Origin: Streptomyces coelicoflavus
GTDB lineage: Bacteria; Actinomycetota; Actinomycetes; Streptomycetales; Streptomycetaceae
Length of the DNA stretch: 64,000 bases
Assembly (NCBI RefSeq): GCF_003112555.1
Contig: NZ_BEWB01000002.1
Span: 434,001-498,000, forward strand
Reading direction: 5' to 3'
Shown here in pieces: positions 18,678 through 28,461 of this stretch (positions are counted from its first letter, which is position 1; each line of letters starts with the position of its first letter). The notes under the pieces were generated by a model. It did not search any database, was not told the origin of the DNA, and was given only the letters and a program-made list of their open reading frames with translations. The position numbers were made by a program, and so were the translations under genes.

Positions 18678-19667
18678 ATGGCCAGGAAGACTGCGAATGA
18701 CGACCCTCTCGCCCCGGTGACCCTTGCCGTGGGCCAGGAGGACCTCCTGCTCGACCGTGCCGTGCAGGAGGTGGTGGCCGCCGCCAAGGCCGCCGACGCC
18801 GACACGGACGTGCGCGACCTCACCCCGGACCAGCTTCAGCCCGGCACCCTCGCCGAGCTGACCAGCCCCTCGCTCTTCGCCGAGCGCAAAGTCGTGGTCG
18901 TACGCAATGCGCAGGACCTGTCCGCCGACACCGTCAAGGACGTCAAGGCCTACCTCGCCGCCCCGGCCGAGGAGATCACCCTCGTACTGCTGCACGCGGG
19001 CGGTGCCAAGGGCAAGGGCGTGCTCGACGCCGGCCGCAAGGCGGGCGCGCGCGAGGTGGCCTGTCCGAAGATGACGAAGCCCGCCGACCGGCTGGCCTTC
19101 GTGCGCGCGGAGTTCCGTACGGCCGGGCGGTCGGCCACGCCCGAGGCCTGCCAGGCCCTGGTCGACGCGATCGGCAGCGACCTGCGGGAGGTCGCCTCGG
19201 CGGTGTCCCAGCTGGCCGCCGACATCGAGGGGACCATCGACGAGGCGGTCGTCGGGCGGTACTACACCGGACGGGCGGAGGCCTCCAGCTTCACGGTCGC
19301 CGACCGGGCGGTCGAGGGACGTGCGGCGGAGGCGCTGGAGGCGCTGCGCTGGTCGCTGGCGACCGGAGTGGCACCGGTACTGATCACCAGCGCCCTCGCG
19401 CAGGGCGTCCGGGCCATCGGCAAGCTGTCCTCCGCCCGCGGCGGACGCCCCGCCGACCTCGCCCGCGAGCTGGGGATGCCGCCCTGGAAGATCGACCGCG
19501 TCCGGCAGCAGATGCGCGGCTGGACCCCGGACGCCGTCTCCGTGGCCCTGCGTGCGGTGGCCGAGGCGGACGCCGGCGTGAAGGGCGACGGGGACGACCC
19601 CGAGTACGCCCTGGAGAAGGCCGTGGTGACCGTAGCCCGGGCGGCGCGCTCGCGGGGACGGTCGTAA
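18678..19667 (+). CDS. holA: DNA polymerase III delta subunit
   Basis: This 329-residue protein opens the beta sliding clamp as part of the clamp loader. It has the three-domain HolA layout: an AAA+-like N-terminal part (VTLAVGQEDLLLDRAV; LFAERKVVVVRNAQD), a lid (about 135-205) and a helical C-terminal collar (EALEALRWSLATGVAPVLITSALA and later). As expected for delta, there is no functional Walker A. ATG 18678 gives MARKTAND; ATG 18666 in the same frame is possible. Position near comEA/comEC and directly before rpsT is conserved in many bacteria, although here several genes intervene after comEC. Confidence 0.93.
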   Translation: MARKTANDDPLAPVTLAVGQEDLLLDRAVQEVVAAAKAADADTDVRDLTPDQLQPGTLAELTSPSLFAERKVVVVRNAQDLSADTVKDVKAYLAAPAEEITLVLLHAGGAKGKGVLDAGRKAGAREVACPKMTKPADRLAFVRAEFRTAGRSATPEACQALVDAIGSDLREVASAVSQLAADIEGTIDEAVVGRYYTGRAEASSFTVADRAVEGRAAEALEALRWSLATGVAPVLITSALAQGVRAIGKLSSARGGRPADLARELGMPPWKIDRVRQQMRGWTPDAVSVALRAVAEADAGVKGDGDDPEYALEKAVVTVARAARSRGRS

Positions 19668-19762
19668 GCCCACCCGGCCCGCCCCTTCCCGCCCTGCCCA
19701 CCGCACTCTCCACTCTCCACTCTCCTCACGCTCCCCGTGTGCCTCCGGTCCGGGAAACACCG

Positions 19763-19807
19763 GAGGCCCCGGCGTCCGTCCTGGGGAAGGACGGCCACCG
19801 GGGCCTC
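19763..19807. terminator. Nested hairpin between holA and rpsT
   Basis: GAGGCCCCGG (19763-19772) pairs with CCGGGGCCTC (19798-19807). Inside it CCGTCCT (19776-19782) pairs with AGGACGG (19788-19794). The genes converge on this spacer (19668-19944), so it can end both transcripts, although a T run is missing. Confidence 0.65.
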
Positions 19808-19944
19808 GGGATCAAGCTCGCGGATCCATGCCCGCGTGGCGAACGCAGGCCGCGCACGGATCCTGGGTGCCGGACGGGAGCGGATGAGAGAGGGCCCGCT
19901 CTGGGTCCTTCCGGCGGTCACACCAGATAAATCCAGACAGGGGT

Positions 19945-20211
19945 TCAGCCCTTGAGAGCGCCGACCTTCTGCGCCAGCGCCGACTTCTTGTTGGCGGCCT
20001 GGTTCTTGTGGATGACGCCCTTGGAGACGGCCTTGTCGAGCTCGCGCGAAGCGACGCGCTGGAACTCGGTGGCCTTCTCGACGTCACCCGCGGCGGCGGC
20101 CTCGCGGGCCTTGCGGATCGCGGTCTTCAGAGAGGACTTGACCGACTTGTTGCGCAGCCGGGCCTTCTCGTTGGTCTTGTTCCGCTTGATCTGGGACTTG
20201 ATGTTCGCCAC
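19945..20211 (-). CDS. rpsT: 30S ribosomal protein S20
   Basis: This 88-residue basic protein matches bS20 along its length, with [27 protein letters not shown] split by helix boundaries and [16 protein letters not shown] near the end. S20 binds the 16S rRNA 5' and 3' minor domains early in assembly. It is the only minus-strand gene between holA and lepA. The 238 bases between its start and lepA carry its promoter and that of lepA. Confidence 0.98.
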
Positions 20212-20448
20212 GAATGAGCCTTTGCAGGTTCAGGCACGAGGCCGCGAGGGTCCCGTGCCGGTGATTTCTTGAAGGAGTGCCTCGCGCTGAGAGGGCAAGA
20301 GACACAGCCCCCCACACTACCAGCGCGTCGTCGAGGGTCCCAAACCCGTACCGGCTCCCCACCCGTGGGACCATGGAGGCTACGTATCGATCCGACCCGA
20401 GACCCGAGACCGCAGACACTGCGGACGCCTCAAGAATCAGGACCCTGC

Positions 20449-22317
20449 GTGCCCGCGATCCCCAGCCATGTGCCCGAGCCGAGCCGTACCGACCCGGCGC
20501 TGATCCGCAACTTCTGCATCATCGCGCACATCGACCACGGCAAGTCCACGCTCGCCGACCGGATGCTCCAGCTGACCGGTGTGGTCGAGCAGCGGCAGAT
20601 GCGCGCCCAGTACCTCGACCGCATGGACATCGAGCGCGAGCGCGGCATCACGATCAAGTCCCAGGCGGTGCGGTTGCCGTGGGCCCCGACCCACGACAAG
20701 GGCGCCACGCACATCCTCAACATGATCGACACCCCGGGGCACGTCGACTTCACCTACGAGGTGTCGCGGTCGCTGGCCGCGTGCGAGGGCACCATCCTCC
20801 TCGTCGACGCCGCCCAGGGCATCGAGGCCCAGACCCTCGCCAACCTCTACCTGGCGATGGAGAACGACCTCACGATCATCCCCGTACTGAACAAGATCGA
20901 CCTGCCGGCCGCACAGCCCGAGAAGTTCGCCGAGGAGCTGGCCAACCTGGTCGGCTGCGACCCCGACGACGTACTCAAGGTCTCCGCCAAGACCGGTCTC
21001 GGCGTCGAGGCGCTGCTGGACAAGGTCGTCGCCGAGGTCCCGGCCCCGGTCGGCGTCAAGGACGCCCCCGCCCGCGCGATGATCTTCGACTCGGTCTACG
21101 ACTCCTACCGCGGTGTCGTGACGTACGTCCGTGTCATCGACGGCCAGCTCAACAAGCGCGAGCGGATCCGGATGATGTCCACCAACGCCACGCACGAGCT
21201 GCTCGAGATCGGCACCAACTCGCCCGAGATGCTCTCCGCCGACGGCCTCGGTGTCGGCGAGGTGGGGTACCTGATCACCGGCGTGAAGGACGTCCGCCAG
21301 TCCAAGGTCGGTGACACGGTCACCAGCATGCACAAGGGCGCCACGGAGGCGCTCGGCGGTTACAAGGACCCCAGGCCCATGGTCTTCTCCGGCCTGTATC
21401 CGCTGGACGGCTCCGACTACCCCGAGCTGCGCGAGGCGCTGGACAAGCTCCTGCTCAACGACGCCGCCCTGGTCTACGAGCCGGAGACCTCCGCCGCCCT
21501 CGGCTTCGGATTCCGCGTCGGCTTCCTCGGCCTGCTCCACCTGGACGTGATCCGGGAGCGCCTGGAGCGCGAGTTCGGCCTCGACCTCATCGCCACCGCG
21601 CCCAACGTGGTCTATCGCGTGGTGATGGAGGACGGCACCGAGGTCGAGGTCACCAACCCGAGCGAGTTCCCCGAGGGGAAGATCAACGAGGTCTACGAGC
21701 CGGTCGTGCGCGCCACGATCCTGGCGCCGACCGAGTTCATCGGTGCGATCATGGAGCTGTGCCAGACCCGGCGCGGCACCCTGCTGGGCATGGACTACCT
21801 GTCCGAGGACCGGGTGGAGATCCGCTACACCCTCCCCCTCGCGGAGATCGTCTTCGACTTCTTCGACCAGCTGAAGTCCAAGACGCGCGGTTACGCGTCC
21901 CTCGACTACGAGCCCACGGGCGAGCAGACCTCCAGCCTCGTCAAGGTCGACATCCTGCTGCACGGCGACAAGGTGGACGCCTTCTCGGCGATCACCCACA
22001 AGGACCAGGCGTACGCGTACGGCGTCCGGCTCGTCGCCAAGCTGCGCGAGCTCATCCCGCGCCAGGCCTTCGAGGTGCCCATCCAGGCCGCCATCGGCTC
22101 CCGGGTGATCGCCCGCGAGACCATCCGCGCCATCCGCAAGGACGTCCTCGCCAAGTGCTACGGCGGTGACATCTCCCGCAAGCGGAAGCTGCTGGAGAAG
22201 CAGAAGGAAGGCAAGAAGCGGATGAAGATGGTGGGTTCCGTGGAGGTTCCGCAGGAGGCCTTCATCGCGGTGCTGTCCAGCGACGACAGCGCGGGGTCGG
22301 GCAAGGGCAAGAAGTAG
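20449..22317 (+). CDS. lepA: Elongation factor 4 (LepA)
   Basis: This 622-residue translational GTPase back-translocates or rescues stalled ribosomes. The G domain begins at about residue 17 with [18 protein letters not shown] (G1). It continues with [10 protein letters not shown] (G2), DTPGHVDF (G3) and LNKIDL (G4). Domains II, III and V and the LepA-specific C-terminal domain ([19 protein letters not shown]) follow. GTG 20449 gives the usual length; a longer in-frame extension to 20269 overlaps the rpsT promoter and is rejected. Confidence 0.97.
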   Translation: MPAIPSHVPEPSRTDPALIRNFCIIAHIDHGKSTLADRMLQLTGVVEQRQMRAQYLDRMDIERERGITIKSQAVRLPWAPTHDKGATHILNMIDTPGHVDFTYEVSRSLAACEGTILLVDAAQGIEAQTLANLYLAMENDLTIIPVLNKIDLPAAQPEKFAEELANLVGCDPDDVLKVSAKTGLGVEALLDKVVAEVPAPVGVKDAPARAMIFDSVYDSYRGVVTYVRVIDGQLNKRERIRMMSTNATHELLEIGTNSPEMLSADGLGVGEVGYLITGVKDVRQSKVGDTVTSMHKGATEALGGYKDPRPMVFSGLYPLDGSDYPELREALDKLLLNDAALVYEPETSAALGFGFRVGFLGLLHLDVIRERLEREFGLDLIATAPNVVYRVVMEDGTEVEVTNPSEFPEGKINEVYEPVVRATILAPTEFIGAIMELCQTRRGTLLGMDYLSEDRVEIRYTLPLAEIVFDFFDQLKSKTRGYASLDYEPTGEQTSSLVKVDILLHGDKVDAFSAITHKDQAYAYGVRLVAKLRELIPRQAFEVPIQAAIGSRVIARETIRAIRKDVLAKCYGGDISRKRKLLEKQKEGKKRMKMVGSVEVPQEAFIAVLSSDDSAGSGKGKK

Positions 22318-22358
22318 CCGCCGCGCCGCACGCCGGGTCCGGCCAAAACGGACACCGA

Positions 22359-22394
22359 GGGGCCCGTCGTACGAAAGTGCGGCGGGTCTCTTCG
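22359..22394 (+). terminator. Terminator hairpin after lepA
   Basis: GGGGCCCGTCGTAC (22359-22372) pairs with GTGCGGCGGGTCTC (22377-22390) over 14 pairs, several of them G-U, closed by a GAAA tetraloop. TTCG follows. It lies 42 bases after the lepA stop. Confidence 0.7.
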
Positions 22395-22484
22395 CATGTC
22401 ACGGGCAGGCCTCTGTAGGAAATGACAGGGCGCGGGCTCTTACGCGGGGGCCGGTCGCCCTTTACCCTGATGCCTGCCCCTTAG

Positions 22485-22499
22485 TTACTCGTGAGTTAA
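22485..22499. promoter_or_regulatory. Near-palindrome TTACTCGTGAGTTAA, candidate operator
   Basis: ACTC and GAGT arms flank a two-base centre and the outer TT/AA also match; one position breaks symmetry. It lies 154 bases before the acyl-CoA synthetase in a locally AT-rich patch. The shape resembles sites of TetR-type regulators of lipid genes, but no specific regulator is claimed. Confidence 0.4.
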
Positions 22500-22652
22500 A
22501 CAAGTGATCGGGCAACAGTCCGACGCGCCGCTTGACCGCGGCCCGAACAACCGCCCGAACCATCGCCCGAGAGTGAATCCAGCCGCACCTGAGCCAGCCG
22601 CAACGAGCCAGCCGCACCAGCCAGCCGCACCGTCGCGGGCCCGGAGGATGTC

Positions 22653-24530
22653 GTGAGCGACACACAGACACTGATCGAGAACCGTCCGCCCTCCGTGGCG
22701 GGACTCTTCCTGGAGCGGGTGGCCGCCACGCCGGACGCCGAGGCGTACCGCTACCCGGTGCCGCCGGCCTCGGGCGAGGGCCCCGACGACTGGAAGTCGC
22801 TGACCTGGGCGCAGGCCGCCGAGCGGGTCTACGCGATCGCGGCCGGCCTGGTCGAGCTGGGCGTGCAGCCGGAGCAGCGGGTGGCGCTGGCCGCCTCCAC
22901 CCGGCTGGAGTGGATCCTCACCGACCTGGGCATCATGTGCGCCGGCGCGGCGACGACCACCGTCTACCCGCAGACCAACGCCGACGAATCGGCGTACATC
23001 CTCTCCGACTCCGAGAGCCGGGTGCTGATCGCGGAGGATGCCGCGCAGCTGGCCAAGGCGAGGGAGAAGCGGGCCGAGCTGCCCGACCTCACCCACGTGG
23101 TCGTGATCGACGCGGCCGGCGCCGACACCTCCGAGGACTGGATCCTCACCCTCGACGAGCTGGAGCGCCGGGGCGCGGCCCGCCTGGAGACCGACCCGCA
23201 GCTGATCAAGGAGCGGGTCGGCGCGCTCACCAAGGACCAGCTCGCCACCCTCATCTACACCTCCGGCACCACCGGCCGGCCCAAGGGCGTCCGCCTCCCG
23301 CACGACAACTGGGCGTACATGGCGAAGGCCATCGCCGCGACCGGCCTGTGCACCAAGGACGACGTGCAGTACCTGTGGCTGCCGCTCGCCCACGTCTTCG
23401 GCAAGGTGCTGACCTCCGGCCAGATCGAGGTCGGCCACGTCACCGCCGTCGACGGCCGCGTCGACAAGATCATCGAGAACCTGCCGGTCGTGCAGCCGAC
23501 CTACATGGCGGCCGTGCCCCGCATCTTCGAGAAGGTCTACAACGGCGTCGCCGCCAAGGCCCGCGCGGGCGGCGGGGCCAAGTACAAGATCTTCCAGTGG
23601 GCCGCCGGGATCGCCCGCGAGTACGCCAAGGTCACCCAGGACAACTTCAAGCGCACCGGCACCGCGAGCGCCCCCGCCGGCCTGCGCACCAAGCACGCCG
23701 TCGCCGACAAGCTCGTCTACGCCAAGATCCGCGAGGCCTTCGGCGGCCGCCTGCGCGCCTGCGTCTCCGGCTCGGCGGCCCTCGCCCCCGAGATCGGCTA
23801 CTTCTTCGCCGGCGCCGGCATCCACATCCTGGAGGGCTACGGCCTCACCGAGTCCTCCGCCGCCTCCTTCGTCAACCCCGGCGAGGCCTACCGCACCGGC
23901 ACCGTCGGCAAGCCGCTGCCCGGCACCGAGGTGCGCATCGCGGACGACGGGGAGATCCTGCTGCGCGGCCCCGGCATCATGGAGGGCTACCACAAGCTGC
24001 CCGAGAAGACCGCCGAGGTCCTCGAGTCCGACGGCTGGTTCCACACCGGCGACATCGGCGAGCTGTCGCCCGACGGCTACCTGCGCATCACCGACCGCAA
24101 GAAGGACCTCATCAAGACGTCCGGCGGCAAGTACATCGCGCCGGCCGAGGTCGAGGGCCAGTTCAAGGCGGTCTGCCCCTACGTCTCCAACATCCTTGTG
24201 CACGGCGCCGACCGGAACTTCTGCACCGCGCTCATCGCCCTCGACGAGATCGCGATCACGGAGTGGGCCAAGGAGAACGGCCTGGAGGGCAAGCCGTACG
24301 CCGAGATCGTCGCGGCGCCCGCGACCGTCGAGATGGTCGACGGCTACGTCAAGCAGCTCAACGAGGGCCTCCAGCGCTGGCAGACCATCAAGAAGTTCCG
24401 CCTGCTGCCCCGCGACCTCGACGTCGAGCACGGCGAGATCACCCCGAGCCTGAAGCTGAAGCGGCCGGTGGTGGAGCGGGAGTACAAGAACCTGATCGAG
24501 GAGATGTACGAGGGCTCGCGCGAGGCGTAG
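22653..24530 (+). CDS. Long-chain acyl-CoA synthetase (AMP-forming)
   Basis: This 625-residue ANL-superfamily enzyme activates a fatty acid with ATP and CoA. The P-loop-like signature YTSGTTGRPKGV is at about 205-216 and the acyl-binding LPLAHVFGK near 245. The adenylation motifs GYGLTESSA (near 393) and GWFHTGDIGEL (near 463) follow. The C-terminal lysine region is GGKYIAPAEVEG. It has the insertion typical of long-chain synthetases. GTG 22653 follows GGAGGATGTC. No membrane segment. It is monocistronic, between two hairpins. Confidence 0.93.
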   Translation: MSDTQTLIENRPPSVAGLFLERVAATPDAEAYRYPVPPASGEGPDDWKSLTWAQAAERVYAIAAGLVELGVQPEQRVALAASTRLEWILTDLGIMCAGAATTTVYPQTNADESAYILSDSESRVLIAEDAAQLAKAREKRAELPDLTHVVVIDAAGADTSEDWILTLDELERRGAARLETDPQLIKERVGALTKDQLATLIYTSGTTGRPKGVRLPHDNWAYMAKAIAATGLCTKDDVQYLWLPLAHVFGKVLTSGQIEVGHVTAVDGRVDKIIENLPVVQPTYMAAVPRIFEKVYNGVAAKARAGGGAKYKIFQWAAGIAREYAKVTQDNFKRTGTASAPAGLRTKHAVADKLVYAKIREAFGGRLRACVSGSAALAPEIGYFFAGAGIHILEGYGLTESSAASFVNPGEAYRTGTVGKPLPGTEVRIADDGEILLRGPGIMEGYHKLPEKTAEVLESDGWFHTGDIGELSPDGYLRITDRKKDLIKTSGGKYIAPAEVEGQFKAVCPYVSNILVHGADRNFCTALIALDEIAITEWAKENGLEGKPYAEIVAAPATVEMVDGYVKQLNEGLQRWQTIKKFRLLPRDLDVEHGEITPSLKLKRPVVEREYKNLIEEMYEGSREA

Positions 24531-24591
24531 CCGCCGGGGCTGCCCGCAGCCCCATGAGGTGCGCTGTCCCGCCGCCGTTCGCGCGGCAGAT

Positions 24592-24637
24592 GTTCGAAGA
24601 CGGCCGGTTTCCGTTCGGATTCCGGCCGTCTTCGAAC
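24592..24637. terminator. Perfect 16-bp inverted repeat (terminator)
   Basis: GTTCGAAGACGGCCGG (24592-24607) and CCGGCCGTCTTCGAAC (24622-24637) are exact complements. The 14-base loop contains a further TCCG/CGGA stem. It lies 61 bases after the synthetase stop and 128 bases before the next start. It is the longest perfect hairpin arm seen in the window. Confidence 0.8.
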
Positions 24638-24765
24638 GTTCGCCTAGCACGGTTCTCACCCATCACGGCCCACTTCGGTAACTCCGCGCTTATGGGCCGG
24701 GCCGGTCTGTCACTCTGTCGGCATCGAGTGTGAGGAATTCGCACGAACTGCCCGGGGAGACGTCC

Positions 24766-27057
24766 ATGGGGGCCATTCCGACGCAGCGGGAGACCGTCTC
24801 CCGCTCCGGCGCGGCGCCGGCGCGCGCCGCCGAGGCATCGGCCGAGGGCTTCGACGACGGTTTCGGCGAGGGCTTCGAGGAGGGTTTCGAGGAGTGCGCC
24901 CGGGCGCGCGTGACCCTGCTGGGCAGCTCCCTGGCGCCGGGCGCCGCCCGCGCGATGGCACGGGCCGCGCTCGCCGACTGGTCCGCGCTCGGCCTGCCCG
25001 GCACGGAGCACCTGACCGAGCACCTCGCCGCCGACGCCCTGGTCGTCGTCAGCGAGCTGGTCACCAACGCCGTCGTGCACGCCGGCACCGACGTCGAGGT
25101 GGGCCTGCGGGCGGAGGCGACCGGCACCCTCGTCGTCGAGGTCGCGGACCGGCACCCCTCCCGTGCCCCGAGGGGCGGCGACCACGAGACACCGCACGAA
25201 CCCGCCGAGTACGGGCGCGGCCTGCGGCTCGTCGCCGCACTGGCGGAGTCCTGGGGCATCACCTACCGCCCGGGCACCAAGACGGTGTGGGCGCGGCTGC
25301 AGGCCCCCGGCGCGGAGCCCGCCGACGGTGTGGGGAGCGGTGGCGGCGCGGGAGCCGGTGTGGGTGTGGGGAGCGGTCACGGTGCGGGGGCCGGTGCCGG
25401 TGGTGGAGCCGGCGAGGTCGCGGCCGTCCGGCCGGGCGGGGAGACGGTCGGGCCGGCCGGGAGCGCGGAGCGGGCCGAGGACTGCGCCGCGGGGCGTCCG
25501 GGAACGCCGTCCACGGACACGACGGAGCCGGGAGCCCCCGGAGGGCCGGACGGCGCGTCCGGTGTGCTGCCCGGAAGGCCCGGCCGGCGCCGCTCCCGCG
25601 ACCGGGAGTGGCTGGGCCGCGGCGCCCTGTCCTTCCTCGCCGAGGCCTCCGACCTCCTGGCCGGGCAGCTCGACGAGGACCTGGTCGCCTCCCTCACCGG
25701 CCAGCTGATCGTGCCCCGGCTCGCCGACTGGTGCGGGGTGTGGCTGGAGGACGAGACCCTGGGCCGGGGCGCCTGGAGCGACGACTCCGGGGCGTCCGTC
25801 GGCGCCCGGCTCGCCCGCGTGTGGCACGCGGGCGAGGGGCACCTCGACGAGCTGCGCGCGGCCCTGGAGAAGGAGCCGCCCCGCCCGCGCGACCCGTGGC
25901 GCTCCGGTCCCGTCGGCCACCCCTGGCCCGGCGAGGCACTCGGCACGCACGGCACCGCGCTCGCCTACCGTCTGGTCGCCGGCGGCCGGCCACTGGGCAC
26001 CCTGGTCATCGGACGGGCCGACCCCGCGGGCGTTCCGGACACCCAGAGCACCCTGGGAGCCCAGGGCGACCCGGGCGACTTTGGCCCCGAGGGCATCCGG
26101 AGCGGCATCCAGAGCCCCGGGGGAGCCCAGGGCGGCCAGGCCGGCCCGGACGCCTGTGACACCAGCGGCTTCCCCGGCTTCCCCGACGAGATCACCGGGC
26201 TGGTCGAGGATCTCAGCCGCCGGGTGGCGCTGGCCATCGGCGCCGCCCGCCAGTACGCCCGGCAGGCCACCATCAGCGCCGTGCTCCAGCGCGGCCTGCT
26301 GCCCGGCGCCGTCGCGGAGATCCCCGGCGTGCGCAGCGCCCTCGTCTACGAACCGCGCGACAAGGGCGGTCCCAGCGGCGACTTCTACGACCTCTTCCCG
26401 GCCGGCGACGGCCGCTGGTGCTTCGCCGTGGGCGACGTCCAGGGCAAGGGCCCCGAGGCCGCCGTCGTCATCGGGCTCGCCCGGCCCTGGCTGCGGCTGC
26501 TGGCCCGCGAGCAGTACGGCGTCCCCGACGTCCTCGACCGCCTCAACCAGCTCCTCCTCGACGACGCCACCGAGGCCGCCGACGCCGCCGCCCGCGCCCT
26601 GGTCGCCGCCGGAGGCCCACCGGTTGCCCCGGGCGACGGACCGCAGACCCGTTTCCTCTCCCTGCTCTACGGCGAGCTGGTCCCCTTCGAGGGCGGCGTC
26701 CGCTGCACCCTCGCGTCCGCCGGACACCCGCTGCCGCTGCTCCTCGGGCCCGACGGCACGGTGACCGCGGTCGCGTGCCCGCAGACCCTGCTCGGCGTCG
26801 TCGAGGACGCGACGTACGTCAGCGAGACCTTCGAGCTGCGGTCCGGCGACACCCTGCTGTGCGTCACGGACGGGGTCACCGAGCGGCGCAGCGGCTCCCG
26901 CCAGTTCGACGACGGCGACGGGCTCGCCGCGGCGCTGGCCGGCTGCACGGGCCTGGACGCCGAGCTGGTCGCCGAGCGCATCAGACGGCTGGTGCACGAG
27001 TTCGGGCCCCGGCCCCCGGAGGACGACCTGGCCCTGCTGGTGCTCCAGGCGGAGTGA
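24766..27057 (+). CDS. RsbW-like kinase / GAF / SpoIIE-type PP2C phosphatase fusion
   Basis: This 763-residue cytoplasmic signalling protein joins opposite activities of a partner-switch system. After an acidic repeat (GFGEGFEEGFEE, residues 33-44), residues 50-185 form a GHKL ATPase with N-box VVVSELVTNAVVHAG and G2-box EYGRGLRLVAALAESWG. A Gly-rich linker (about 190-225) and a disordered stretch lead to a GAF-like domain (about 285-500). The PP2C domain (about 505-763) has metal-binding SGDFYDLF, GDVQGKGPEA and CVTDGVTE. The start at ATG 24766 follows GGGGAG by six bases. It probably sets the phosphorylation of an anti-anti-sigma factor not encoded here. Confidence 0.9.
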   Translation: MGAIPTQRETVSRSGAAPARAAEASAEGFDDGFGEGFEEGFEECARARVTLLGSSLAPGAARAMARAALADWSALGLPGTEHLTEHLAADALVVVSELVTNAVVHAGTDVEVGLRAEATGTLVVEVADRHPSRAPRGGDHETPHEPAEYGRGLRLVAALAESWGITYRPGTKTVWARLQAPGAEPADGVGSGGGAGAGVGVGSGHGAGAGAGGGAGEVAAVRPGGETVGPAGSAERAEDCAAGRPGTPSTDTTEPGAPGGPDGASGVLPGRPGRRRSRDREWLGRGALSFLAEASDLLAGQLDEDLVASLTGQLIVPRLADWCGVWLEDETLGRGAWSDDSGASVGARLARVWHAGEGHLDELRAALEKEPPRPRDPWRSGPVGHPWPGEALGTHGTALAYRLVAGGRPLGTLVIGRADPAGVPDTQSTLGAQGDPGDFGPEGIRSGIQSPGGAQGGQAGPDACDTSGFPGFPDEITGLVEDLSRRVALAIGAARQYARQATISAVLQRGLLPGAVAEIPGVRSALVYEPRDKGGPSGDFYDLFPAGDGRWCFAVGDVQGKGPEAAVVIGLARPWLRLLAREQYGVPDVLDRLNQLLLDDATEAADAAARALVAAGGPPVAPGDGPQTRFLSLLYGELVPFEGGVRCTLASAGHPLPLLLGPDGTVTAVACPQTLLGVVEDATYVSETFELRSGDTLLCVTDGVTERRSGSRQFDDGDGLAAALAGCTGLDAELVAERIRRLVHEFGPRPPEDDLALLVLQAE

Positions 27058-27115
27058 ACGGGGGCAGTGAACGGGGCGGGCAGGGGATCCGGCCGGGTGC
27101 GGGACAATGGAACGC

Positions 27116-28348
27116 ATGCCCTCCGCACTCCCCGACGGCGAGCCCGTCCCCGCCGACGGCGCGCTGCCCGCGTCCGCGCTCGCCGGGGCCGCCGACCGCC
27201 CCCTCGGTTTCTACCTGCACGTGCCGTACTGCGCGACCCGCTGCGGCTACTGCGACTTCAACACCTACACCGCGACCGAGCTGCGCGGCACCGGCGGCGT
27301 CCTCGCCTCCCGCGACAACTACGCCGACACGCTCGTCGACGAGGTCCGCCTGGCCCGCAAGGTGCTCGGCGACGACCCCCGCGAGGTGCGCACGGTCTTC
27401 GTCGGCGGCGGTACACCCACCCTGCTGGCCGCCGGTGACCTGGTGCGGATGCTGGGCGCGATCCGCGACGAGTTCGGCCTGGCGCCGGACGCGGAGATCA
27501 CGACGGAGGCCAACCCCGAGTCCGTCGACCCGGCGTACCTCGCGGCCCTCCGCGAAGGCGGCTTCAACCGGATCTCCTTCGGCATGCAGAGCGCCAAGCA
27601 GCACGTCCTGAAGATCCTGGACCGCACCCACACCCCCGGACGCCCCGAGGCCTGTGTCGCCGAGGCCCGCGCGGCCGGCTTCGACCACGTCAACCTCGAC
27701 CTGATCTACGGCACCCCCGGCGAGTCCGACGACGACTGGCGCGCCTCCCTGGACGCCGCGCTCGGCGCCGGCCCCGACCACGTCTCGGCGTACGCCCTGA
27801 TCGTCGAGGAGGGCACCCGGCTCGCCCGGCGCATCCGGCGCGGCGAGGTCCCCATGACCGACGACGACGTGCACGCCGACCGCTACCTGATCGCGGAGGA
27901 GACCCTGTCCGCGGCGGGCTACGACTGGTACGAGGTGTCGAACTGGGCCACCTCCGACGCCGGGCGCTGCCTGCACAACGAGCTGTACTGGCGGGGCGCC
28001 GACTGGTGGGGCGCGGGACCGGGCGCGCACTCCCACGTGGGGGGCGTGCGGTGGTGGAACGTGAAGCATCCCGGTGCGTATGCGGGGGCGCTGGCGGCGG
28101 GGAAGTCGCCGGGCGCCGGGCGTGAGGTCCTGACGGACGAGGACCGGCGCGTGGAGCGCGTCCTGCTGGAGCTGCGCCTGCGGGAGGGCGTCCCGCTGTC
28201 GCTGCTGCGGGAGGCGGGGCTCGCGGCGTCGCGGCGGGCGCTGTCGGAGGGGCTGCTGGAGGAGGGGCCGTACGGGGCGGGGAGCGCGGTGCTGACGCTG
28301 CGCGGACGGCTGCTGGCGGACGCGGTGGTGCGGGACCTGGTGGACTGA
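27116..28348 (+). CDS. hemW: Heme chaperone HemW (radical SAM, formerly CPO-like HemN)
   Basis: This 410-residue radical SAM protein has LHVPYCATRCGYCDF near residue 38, the CxxxCxxC cluster site. GGGTPT near 102 is the SAM-binding GGE-like region. It lacks the N-terminal features of true coproporphyrinogen dehydrogenases and matches HemW, which inserts heme into target proteins. ATG 27116 is chosen because GACAAT ends seven bases before it; ATG 27107 overlaps that hexamer. It converges with the DUF3097 gene across a repeat element. Confidence 0.92.
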   Translation: MPSALPDGEPVPADGALPASALAGAADRPLGFYLHVPYCATRCGYCDFNTYTATELRGTGGVLASRDNYADTLVDEVRLARKVLGDDPREVRTVFVGGGTPTLLAAGDLVRMLGAIRDEFGLAPDAEITTEANPESVDPAYLAALREGGFNRISFGMQSAKQHVLKILDRTHTPGRPEACVAEARAAGFDHVNLDLIYGTPGESDDDWRASLDAALGAGPDHVSAYALIVEEGTRLARRIRRGEVPMTDDDVHADRYLIAEETLSAAGYDWYEVSNWATSDAGRCLHNELYWRGADWWGAGPGAHSHVGGVRWWNVKHPGAYAGALAAGKSPGAGREVLTDEDRRVERVLLELRLREGVPLSLLREAGLAASRRALSEGLLEEGPYGAGSAVLTLRGRLLADAVVRDLVD

Positions 28349-28387
28349 CGGGGACTTTTCTCGCCCCCGCCGCCCCTTCCCGTCCCG

Positions 28388-28456
28388 ACCCGGGGGCGCT
28401 GCCCCCGGACCCCCGCTCCTCAAACGCCGGAGGGGCTGGATTCACCAGCCGGACAA
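28388..28456. repeat. Streptomyces-type intergenic repeat / bidirectional terminator
   Basis: CCGGGGGC (28390-28397) pairs with GCCCCCGG (28401-28408) across GCT. Then come CCCCGCTCCT, CAAACGCCGGAGGGGCTGG and a CCAGCC arm. The string CCCCGCTCCTCAAACGCCGG is familiar as a recurrent spacer sequence in streptomycete chromosomes. It fills the gap between the convergent hemW and DUF3097 genes and probably ends both transcripts. Confidence 0.65.
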
Positions 28457-28461
28457 GAACG

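Noticed and set aside
22318..22652. Riboswitch in the long leader of the acyl-CoA synthetase
   Set aside because: No conserved riboswitch core was recognised. The lepA terminator and a short palindrome are the only clear structures.
24439..27117. Long minus-strand frame opposite the RsbW/PP2C fusion
   Set aside because: Shadow frame. The plus-strand gene has all catalytic motifs and a proper ribosome-binding site.
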